64,000 nucleotides of DNA from Glandiceps talaboti (taxonomy: Eukaryota > Hemichordata > Enteropneusta > Spengelidae). The notes below the pieces were generated by a model, which did no database searches, was not told the DNA's origin, and was given only the letters and a program-made list of their open reading frames with translations. The stretch spans positions 3,333,963 to 3,397,962 of the forward strand of contig NC_135551.1 in the NCBI RefSeq assembly GCF_964340395.1, read 5' to 3'. Each line of letters starts with the position of its first letter. Within the stretch, counting starts at the first letter, position 1. Shown here piece after piece: positions 41,501 through 53,500 of the stretch. A program made the position numbers and the translations under genes.

Positions 41501-44500
41501 ATCGCAAAGATAGCAACATGGTTGGATAAGCAACTGGATAGTCATTCAGCAAATGAACACCTATTGTTAGCATGGACTAGCATATGGATAAACATTTTTA
41601 AAAACTGTACAGTTGTGCTACAATGCCATTGGCGGTAATTTTTCCTAATCCCGCCACTTTTTTGAATCACTGCATGGACCCCACTGGAAACTTGACTTTG
41701 TGGGTTATCTAACTAACTCAACAAGTGTTGATTTTAAATTACTGAAATAAACTAATCTCATGGAAAATTATGTTTTCATTCTTAACTGAGTTATCTGGCC
41801 TGATCCTGTCATTCTATTATCATTTTGACTTTGATGTGTTTCATTTCAGTGGCAGGATGTATTAGATGTAATAGGCCAAGCACTGACAGACAATGGTATT
41901 GAGTATAGGTACATTACTAATGCTGGACATAGACATTTCCAGGTAAGTGTCAAAGTCAACACTCTTATCGAAGGTTGTTGCCAAATTCAAACATGGCTGA
42001 CACATTTATTCATCAAATTATAAATTACTGATATCTTTAGCATCTGTAGCTAGCACTTTTTATCACAAATAGCACTAACTTAGTTTATACAGTGCAGCAG
42101 TCTACCCTAGCTCTACAAATATAGCACTAACTTAGTTTATACAGTGCAGTAGTCTACCCTAACTCTACAAATATAGCACTAACTTAGTTTATACAGTGCA
42201 GTAGTCTACCCTAACTCTACAAATATAGCACTAACTTAGTTTATACAGTGCAGTAGTCTACCCTAGCTCTACAAATATAGCACTAACTTAGTTTATACAG
42301 TGCAGCAGTCTACCCTAACTCTACAAATATAGCACTAACTTAGTTTATACAGTGCAGTAGTCTACCCTAACTCTACAAATATAGCACTAACTTAGTTTAT
42401 ACAGTGCAGTAGTCTACCCTAGCTCTACAAATATAGCACTAACTTAGTTTATACAGTGCAGCAGTCTACCCTAGCTCTACAAATATAGCACTAACTTAGT
42501 TTATACAGTGCAGTAGTCTACCCTAACTCTACAAATATAGCACTAACTTAGTTTATACAGTGCAGCAGTCTACCCTAGCTCTACAAATATAGCACTAACT
42601 TAGTTTATACAGTGCAGTAGTCTACCCTAACTCTACAAATATAGCACTAACTTAGTTTATACAGTGCAGTAGTCTACCCTAACTCTACAAATATAGCACT
42701 AACTTAGTTTATACAGTGCAGCAGTCTACCCTAGCTCTACAAATATAGCACTAACTTAGTTTATACAGTGCAGTAGTCTACCCTAACTCTACAAATATAG
42801 CACTAACTTAGTTTATACAGTGCAGTAGTCTACCCTAACTCTACAAATATAGCACTAACTTAGTTTATACAGTGCAGTAGTCTACCCTAACTTTACAAAT
42901 ATAGCACTAACTTAGTTTATACAGTGCAGTAGTCTACCCTAACTTTACAAATATAGCACTAACTTAGTTTATACAGTGCAGTAGTCTACCCTAACTTTAC
43001 AAATATAGCACTAACTTAGTTTATACAGTGCAGTAGTCTACCCTAACTCTACAAATATAGCACTAACTTAGTTTATACAGTGCAGTAGTCTACCCTAGCT
43101 CTACAAATATAGCACTAACTTAGTTTATACAGTGCAGCAGTCTACCCTAGCTCTACAAATATAGCACTAACTTAGTTTATACAGTGCAGTAGTCTACCCT
43201 AACTCTACAAATATAGCACTAACTTAGTTTATACAGTGCAGTAGTCTACCCTAACTCTACAAATATAGCACTAACTTAGTTTATACAGTGCAGTAGTCTA
43301 CCCTAGCTCTACAAATATAGCACTAACTTAGTTTATACAGTGCAGCAGTCTACCCTAGCTCTACAAATATAGCACTAACTTAGTTTATACAGTGCAGCAG
43401 TCTACCCTAGCTCTACAAATATAGCACTAACTTAGTTTATACAGTGCAGCAGTCTACCCTAGCTCTACAAATATAGCACTAACTTAGTTTATACAGTGCA
43501 GCAGTCTACCCTAGCTCTACAAATATAGCACTAACTTAGTTTATACAGTGCAGCAGTCTACCCTAGCTCTACAAATATAGCACTAACTTAGTTTATACAG
43601 TGCAGCAGTCTACCCTAGCTCTACAAATATAGCACTAACTTAGTTTATACAGTGCAGTAGTCTACCCTAGCTCTACAAATATAGCACTAACTTAGTTTAT
43701 ACAGTGCAGTAGTCTACCCTAACTCTACAAATATAGCACTAACTTAGTTTATACAGTGCAGTAGTCTACCCTAGCTCTACAAATATAGCACTAACTTAGT
43801 TTATACAGTGCAGCAGTCTACCCTAGCTCTACAAATATAGCACTAACTTAGTTTATACAGTGCAGTAGTCTACCCTAGCTCTACAAATATAGCACTAACT
43901 TAGTTTATACAGTGCAGCAGTCTACCCTAGCTCTACAAATATAGCACTAACTTAGTTTATACAGTGCAGCAGTCTACCCTAGCTCTACAAATATAGCACT
44001 AACTTAGTTTATACAGTGCAGCAATCTACCCTAACTCTACAAATATAGCACTAACTTAGTTTATACAGTGCAGTAGTCTACCCTAACTCTACAAATATAG
44101 CACTAACTTAGTTTATACAGTGCAGCAGTCTACCCTAGCTCTACAAATATAGCACTAACTTAGTTTATACAGTGCAGCAATCTACCCTAACTCTACAAAT
44201 ATAGCACTAACTTAGTTTATACAGTGCAGTAGTCTACCCTAGCTCTACAAATATAGCACTAACTTAGTTTATACAGTGCAGCAGGCTACCCAAGCTCTAC
44301 AAATATAGCACTAACTTAGTTTATACAGTGCAGCAGTCTACCCTAACTCTACAAATATAGCACTAACTTAGTTTATACAGTGCAGTAGTCTACCCTAGCT
44401 CTACAAATATAGCACTAACTTAGTTTATACAGTGCAGCAGTCTACCCTAGCTTTACAAATATAGCACTAACTTAGTTTATACAGTGCAGTAATCTACCCT

Positions 44501-47500
44501 AGCTCTACAAATATAGCACTAACTTAGTTTATACAGTGCAGTAGTCTACCCTAACTCTACAAATATAGCACTAACTTAGTTTATACAGTGCAGTAGATTA
44601 CCCTAGCTCTACAAATATAGCACTAACTTAGTTTATACAGTGCAGTAGTCTACCCTAGCTCTACAAATATAGCACTAACTTAGTTTATACAGTGCAGTAG
44701 ATTACCCTAGCTCTACAAATATAGCACTAACTTAGTTTATACAGTGCAGTAGTCTACCCTAACTCTACAAATATAGCACTAACTTAGTTTATACAGTGCA
44801 GTAGTCTACCCTAGCTCTACAAATATAGCACTAACTTAGTTTATACAGTGCAGCAGTCTACCCTAGCTCTACAAATATAGCACTAACTTAGTTTATACAG
44901 TGCAGCAGTCTACCCTAGCTCTACAAATATAGCACTAACTTAGTTTATACAGTGCAGCAATCTACCCTAACTCTACAAATATAGCACTAACTTAGTTTAT
45001 ACAGTGCAGCAGTCTACCCTAACTCTACAAATATAGCACTAACTTAGTTTATACAGTGCAGCAGTCTACCCTAGCTCTACAAATATAGCACTAACTTAGT
45101 TTATACAGTGCAGTAGTCTACCCTAACTCTACAAATATAGCACTAACTTAGTTTATACAGTGCAGTAGTCTACCCTAGCTCTACAAATATAGCACTAACT
45201 TAGTTTATACAGTGCAGTAGTCTACCCTAGCTCTACAAATATAGCACTAACTTAGTTTATACAGTGCAGCAGTCTACCCTAGCTCTACAAATATAGCACT
45301 AACTTAGTTTATACAGTGCAGCAGTCTACCCTAGCTCTACAAATATAGCACTAACTTAGTTTATACAGTGCAGTAGTCTACCCTAACTCTACAAATATAG
45401 CACTAACTTAGTTTATACAGTGCAGCAGTCTACCCTAGCTCTACAAATATAGCACTAACTTAGTTTATACAGTGCAGCAGTCTACCCTAGCTCTACAAAT
45501 ATAGCACTAACTTAGTTTATACAGTGCAGTAGTCTACCCTAGCTCTACAAATATAGCACTAACTTAGTTTATACAGTGCAGTAGTTTACCCTAGCTCTAC
45601 AAATATAGCACTAACTTAGTTTATACAGTGCAGTAGTCTACCCTAGCTCTACAAATATAGCACTAACTTAGTTTATACAGTGCAGTAGTCTACCCTAGCT
45701 CTACAAATATAGCACTAACTTAGTTTATACAGTGCAGCAGTCTACCCTAGCTCTACAAATATAGCACTAACTTAGTTTATACAGTGCAGCAGTCTACCCT
45801 AGCTCTACAAATATAGCACTAACTTAGTTTATACAGTGCAGCAGTCTACCCTAGCTCTACAAATATAGCACTAACTTAGTTTATACAGTGCAGCAGTCTA
45901 CCCTAGCTCTACAAATATAGCACTAACTTAGTTTATACAGTGCAGTAGTCTACCCTAGCTCTACAAATATAGCACTAACTTAGTTTATACAGTGCAGTAG
46001 TCTACCCTAGCTCTACAAATATAGCACTAACTTAGTTTATACAGTGCAGTAGTCTACCCTAGCTCTACAAATATAGCACTTACTTAGTTTATACAGTGCA
46101 GCAGTCTACCCTAGCTCTACAAATATAGCACTAACTTAGTTTATACAGTGCAGCAGTCTACCCTAGCTCTACAAATATAGCACTAACTTAGTTTATACAG
46201 TGCAGTAGTCTACCCTAGCTCTACAAATATAGCACTAACTTAGTTTATACAGTGCAGTAGTCTACCCTAGCTCTACAAATATAGCACTAACTTAGTTTAT
46301 ACAGTGCAGTAGTCTACCCTAGCTCTACAAATATAGCACTAACTTAGTTTATACAGTGCAGTAGTCTACCCTAGCTCTACAAATATAGCACTAACTTAGT
46401 TTATACAGTGCAGTAGTCTACCCTAACTCTACAAATATAGCACTAACTTAGTTTATACAGTGCAGTAGTCTACCCTAACTCTACAAATATAGCACTAACT
46501 TAGTTTATACAGTGCAGTAGTCTACCCTAGCTCTACAAATATAGCACTAACTTAGTTTATACAGTGCAGTAGTCTACCCTAACTCTACAAATATAGCACT
46601 AACTTAGTTTATACAGTGCAGCAGTCTACCCTAACTCTACAAATATAGCACTAACTTAGTTTATACAGTGCAGCAGTCTACCCTAGCTCTACAAATATAG
46701 CACTAACTTAGTTTATACAGTGCAGCAATCTACCCTAACTCTACAAATATAGCACTAACTTAGTTTATACAGTGCAGTAGTCTACCCTAGCTCTACAAAT
46801 ATAGCACTAACTTAGTTTATACAGTGCAGCAGGCTACCCAAGCTCTACAAATATAGCACTAACTTAGTTTATACAGTGCAGCAGTCTACCCTAACTCTAC
46901 AAATATAGCACTAACTTAGTTTATACAGTGCAGTAGTCTACCCTAGCTCTACAAATATAGCACTAACTTAGTTTATACAGTGCAGCAGTCTACCCTAGCT
47001 TTACAAATATAGCACTAACTTAGTTTATACAGTGCAGTAATCTACCCTAGCTCTACAAATATAGCACTAACTTAGTTTATACAGTGCAGTAGTCTACCCT
47101 AACTCTACAAATATAGCACTAACTTAGTTTATACAGTGCAGCAGTCTACCCTAGCTCTACAAATATAGCACTAACTTAGTTTATACAGTGCAGTAGTCTA
47201 CCCTAGCTCTACAAATATAGCACTAACTTAGTTTATACAGTGCAGTAGTCTACCCTAGCTCTACAAATATAGCACTAACTTAGTTTATACAGTGCAGCAG
47301 TCTACCCTAACTCTACAAATATAGCACTAACTTAGTTTATACAGTGCAGTAGTCTACCCTAGCTTTACAAATATAGCACTAACTTAGTTTATACAGTGCA
47401 GCAGTCTACCCTAGCTCTACAAATATAGCACTAACTTAGTTTATACAGTGCAGCAGTCTACCCTAGCTCTACAAATATAGCACTAACTTAGTTTATACAG

Positions 47501-50500
47501 TGCAGCAGTCTACCCTAGCTCTACAAATATAGCACTAACTTAGTTTATACAGTGCAGCAATCTACCCTAACTCTACAAATATAGCACTAACTTAGTTTAT
47601 ACAGTGCAGCAGTCTACCCTAACTCTACAAATATAGCACTAACTTAGTTTATACAGTGCAGCAGTCTACCCTAGCTCTACAAATATAGCACTAACTTAGT
47701 TTATACAGTGCAGTAGTCTACCCTAACTCTACAAATATAGCACTAACTTAGTTTATACAGTGCAGTAGTCTACCCTAGCTCTACAAATATAGCACTAACT
47801 TAGTTTATACAGTGCAGTAGTCTACCCTAGCTCTACAAATATAGCACTAACTTAGTTTATACAGTGCAGCAGTCTACCCTAGCTCTACAAATATAGCACT
47901 AACTTAGTTTATACAGTGCAGCAGTCTACCCTAGCTCTACAAATATAGCACTAACTTAGTTTATACAGTGCAGTAGTCTACCCTAACTCTACAAATATAG
48001 CACTAACTTAGTTTATACAGTGCAGCAGTCTACCCTAGCTCTACAAATATAGCACTAACTTAGTTTATACAGTGCAGCAGTCTACCCTAGCTCTACAAAT
48101 ATAGCACTAACTTAGTTTATACAGTGCAGTAGTCTACCCTAGCTCTACAAATATAGCACTAACTTAGTTTATACAGTGCAGTAGTTTACCCTAGCTCTAC
48201 AAATATAGCACTAACTTAGTTTATACAGTGCAGTAGTCTACCCTAGCTCTACAAATATAGCACTAACTTAGTTTATACAGTGCAGTAGTCTACCCTAGCT
48301 CTACAAATATAGCACTAACTTAGTTTATACAGTGCAGCAGTCTACCCTAGCTCTACAAATATAGCACTAACTTAGTTTATACAGTGCAGTAGTTTACCCT
48401 AGCTCTACAAATATAGCACTAACTTAGTTTATACAGTGCAGTAGTCTACCCTAGCTCTACAAATATAGCACTTACTTAGTTTATACAGTGCAGCAGTCTA
48501 CCCTAGCTCTACAAATATAGCACTAACTTAGTTTATACAGTGCAGCAGTCTACCCTAGCTCTACAAATATAGCACTAACTTAGTTTATACAGTGCAGTAG
48601 TCTACCCTAGCTCTACAAATATAGCACTAACTTAGTTTATACAGTGCAGTAGTCTACCCTAGCTCTACAAATATAGCACTAACTTAGTTTATACAGTGCA
48701 GTAGTCTACCCTAGCTCTACAAATATAGCACTAACTTAGTTTATACAGTGCAGTAGTCTACCCTAGCTCTACAAATATAGCACTAACTTAGTTTATACAG
48801 TGCAGTAGTCTACCCTAACTCTACAAATATAGCACTAACTTAGTTTATACAGTGCAGTAGTCTACCCTAACTCTACAAATATAGCACTAACTTAGTTTAT
48901 ACAGTGCAGTAGTCTACCCTAGCTCTACAAATATAGCACTAACTTAGTTTATACAGTGCAGTAGTCTACCCTAACTCTACAAATATAGCACTAACTTAGT
49001 TTATACAGTGCAGCAGTCTACCCTAGCTCTACAAATATAGCACTAACTTAGTTTATACAGTGCAGTAGTCTACCGTAGCTCTACAAATATAGCACTAACA
49101 TATTAGTTTATACAGTGCAGTAGTCTACCCTAGCTCTACAAATATAGCACTAACTTAGTTTATACAGTGCAGTAGTCTACCGTAGCTCTACAAATATAGC
49201 ACTAACTTAGTTTATACAGTGCAGCAGTCTACCCTAACTCTACAAATATAGCACTAACTTAGTTTATACAGTGCAGTAGTCTACCCTAGCTCTACAAATA
49301 TAGCACTAACTTAGTTTATACAGTGCAGTAGTCTACCCTAGCTCTACAAATATAGCACTAACTTAGTTTATACAGTGCAGTAGTCTACCCTAGCTCTACA
49401 AATATAGCACTAACTTAGTTTATACAGTGCAGTAGTCTACCGTAGCTCTACAAATATAGCACTAACTTAGTTTATACAGTGCAGCAGTCTACCCTAACTC
49501 TACAAATATAGCACTAACTTAGTTTATACAGTGCAGTAGTCTACCCTAGCTCTACAAATATAGCACTAACTTAGTTTATACAGTGCAGTAGTCTACCCTA
49601 GCTCTACAAATATAGCACTAACTTAGTTTATACAGTGCAGTAGTCTACCCTAGCTCTACAAATATAGCACTAACTTAGTTTATACAGTGCAGTAGTCTAC
49701 CCTAGCTCTACAAATATAGCACTAACTTAGTTTATACAGTGCAGTAGTCTACCCTAGCTCTACAAATATAGCACTAACTTAGTTTATACAGTGCAGTAGT
49801 CTACCCTAACTCTACAAATATAGCACTAACTTAGTTTATACAGTGCAGTAGTCTACCCTAACTCTACAAATATAGCACTAACTTAGTTTATACAGTGCAG
49901 TAGTCTACCCTAGCTCTACAAATATAGCACTAACTTAGTTTATACAGTGCAGTAGTCTACCCTAGCTCTACAAATATAGCACTAACTTAGTTTATACAGT
50001 GCAGTAGTCTACCCTAGCTCTACAAATATAGCACTAACTTAGTTTATACAGTGCAGTAGTCTACCCTAGCTCTACAAATATAGCACTAACTTAGTTTATA
50101 CAGTGCAGTAGTCTACCCTAGCTCTACAAATATAGCACTAACTTAGTTTATACAGTGCAGTAGTCTACCGTAGCTCTACAAATATAGCACTAACATATTA
50201 GTTTATACAGTGCAGTAGTCTACCCTAGCTCTACAAATATAGCACTAACATATTAGTTTATACAATGCAGTAGTCTACCGTAGCTCTACAAATATAGCAC
50301 TAACTTAGTTTATACAGTGCAGCAGTCTACCCTAGCTCTACAAATATAGCACTAACTTAGTTTATACAGTGCAGTAGTCTACCCTAACTCTACAAATATA
50401 GCACTAACTTAGTTTATACAGTGCAGCAGTCTACCCTAGCTCTACAAATATAGCACTAACTTAGTTTATACAGTGCAGCAGTCTACCCTAGCTTTACAAA

Positions 50501-53500
50501 TATAGCACTAACTTAGTTTATACAGTGCAATAGTCTACCCTAGCTTTACAAAAATTAGTCTTATCACTTTAAGTAACTGATAGCTGCAGCAGTGTTTCAA
50601 AAACTGTTTTGAACCCTTTATACTAAAATGACTTGAATACATGAAGCTGTCAACTCTATATCTAAAATGCTGACACTAAAACTCACAGGTATTTTCATTC
50701 GTGCTTGCAGTGTTTTCTGTTGCACTTTCACTCACTACACGTTGTGAAAGTACTGCTAACAGAGAACACTGCAAGCACTCAATGTAAATACCCCAAGTAC
50801 ACCACACTTACACACTTGGATGTACTCAAAGTCACAAAATGATGACAATTGAATCTGAATGTTTGGTGCAGCATCACTAAGGATGTACTTCTAGTAAGAT
50901 ACAGTAACAATGCTGACAATGTATCAGAGAGAATTTTGAATTTTATTTTGTTGACTGTTAGTTGAAAGTGTATCGATAGATAAGAGTGTTTTTCACATTG
51001 TTTGCCAATACAGTACTGGTGAGATATTGCCCTTGTTGACATACATGTAACTTACCAGTACTAAATAGAGATGTTAAGATTCACCCATTTGTCATGTAAC
51101 TTGCCTGTACTAAATAGCGATGTTAAGATTTACCCATTTGTCCTGCTGACAGACAAACTTACTGGATTTCAAACATGATAGAAGTGTGAGTACATTGCTG
51201 TTACCAGTACACTGTGGTAGTCATGGATTGAATATCATTGAGGCGACACATGTACTCCTTGTAGAGCCTATTATAAATCCAGCTAGTGAACTCCAGGCAG
51301 TTGGCAGAGTACATCGTATTGGCCAAACTAAGTAAGTATCCATGTTTGTTTCATATGGGATATGTACACATAAAGAGTATCTATTATTATGGGTTAACCA
51401 GTGGTTACTTGCATCTTTTTGTATAATCTCCTGTTTGTGATATTGTCTGCTGCACTTGTACCCTCTTTGAACACGTGAAAGTATGGCCACAGAGAACACA
51501 TGAAAGTATGGCAACAGAGAACACATGAAAGTATGGCCACAGAGAACACATGAAAGTATGGCCACAGAGAACACATGAAAGTATGGCCACAGAGAACACA
51601 TGAAAGTATGGCCACAGAAAACATGAAAGTATGGCCACAGAACACATGAAAGTATGGCCACAGAGAACACATGAAAGTATGGCCACACAGAACACATGAA
51701 AGTATGGCCACAGAGAACACATGAAAGTATGGCCACAGAGAACACATGAAAGTATGGCCACAGAGAACACATGAAAGTATGGCCACACAGAACACATGAA
51801 AGTATGGCAACAGAGAACACATGAAAGTATGGCTGCAGTGTATACCATATACTATTGTGTACCATACTACAGTGTATACCATATACTATTGTGTACCATA
51901 CTACAGTGTATACCATATACTATTGTGTACCATACTACAGTGTATACCATATACTATTGTCTACCATACTACAGTGTATACCATATACTATTGTCTACCA
52001 TACTACAGTGTATACCATATACTATTGTCTACCATACTACAGTGTATACCATATACTATTGTCTACCATACTACAGTGTATACCATATACTATTGTCTAC
52101 CATACTACAGTGTATACCATATACTATTGTCTACCATACTACAGTGTATACCATATACTATTGTGTACCATACTACAGTATATACCATATACTATTGTCT
52201 ACCATACTACAGTGTATACCATATACTATTGTGTACCATACTACAGTGTATACCATATACTATTGTCTACCATACTACAGTGTATACCATATACTATTGT
52301 CTACCATACTACAGTGTATACCATATACTATTGTCTACCATACTACAGTGTATACCATATACTATTGTCTACCATACTACAGTGTATACCATATACTATT
52401 GTGTAGCATACTACAGTGTATACCATATATTATTGTCTACCATACTACAGTGTATACCATATACTATTGTCTACCATACTACAGTGTATACCATATACTA
52501 TTGTCTACCATACTACAGTGTATACCATATACTATTGTCTAGCATACTACAGTGTATACCATATACTATTGTCTAGCATACTACAGTGTATACCATATAC
52601 TATTGTCTACCATACTACAGTGTATACCATATACTATTGTCTACCATACTACAGTGTATACCATATACTATTGTCTACCATACTACAGTGTATACCATAT
52701 ACTATTGTCTACCATACTACAGTGTATACCTAGGCTATAATGAATTGACTGATGACAAGGTTGAAAAAAAAGATTACATGTAAAATACACATGAGGAATG
52801 AAAGACCGTCACAAAGACACTTAGACTACCAAATATTGAATATTACAGTTTGCTTCTGTTACAGGCCAACCATTGTTCATCGATTCCTTGTTGGAAATAC
52901 CATAGAAGAAAGAATGCATGCCATGTTAAAACCACTGCATTCCAGGTAAGTGTGTGTTAAAATTCTTGTTTTAGCATCTCAGGGTGCCTAATAAACTGTA
53001 ATCCCCCCCCCCCCCCACACACACACACACACACTCTCAAAGTAAGTATCTGACACTGTGTCTCCTTAGTGACTGAATAACAACACTGTGTCTCCTTAGT
53101 GACTGAATAACAACACTGTGTCTCCTTAGTGACTGAATAACAACACTGTGTCCTTTCTTCCATTCAATTGCCTTTATCCAAATGAAAACATTTCTCACCT
53201 TATAATTACCAAGGTATGAGTTTCATTCATAGTTAACCTACTACCTTGTCATCTTGCAGCAATTGTAAACTGATTAGGGCCATATTTTACCTCAATAGCG
53301 AAAATATGTTCAAAGTGTACATATACATGTGACAATAAGAGGCATTGACTGATTGCAACCAAATATGGCACAAATGTCAGATACATTAGCCTACATGTGT
53401 ACATCACTTTGTTTCATGATCTTCATTATAATGGCTGAATGATGGACACATTTGTTGTATAAATTCAAAATATGAATTTGTAAGTGAAAATGTTGCCATG

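Noticed and set aside
4023-50551. CRISPR arrays
   Set aside because: Repeats are head-to-tail with no unique spacers, in a eukaryotic gene.
51221-52740. Several long tyrosine- or cysteine-rich ORFs on both strands
   Set aside because: They read through 25-bp and 34-bp arrays in intron 25, in many overlapping frames at once.
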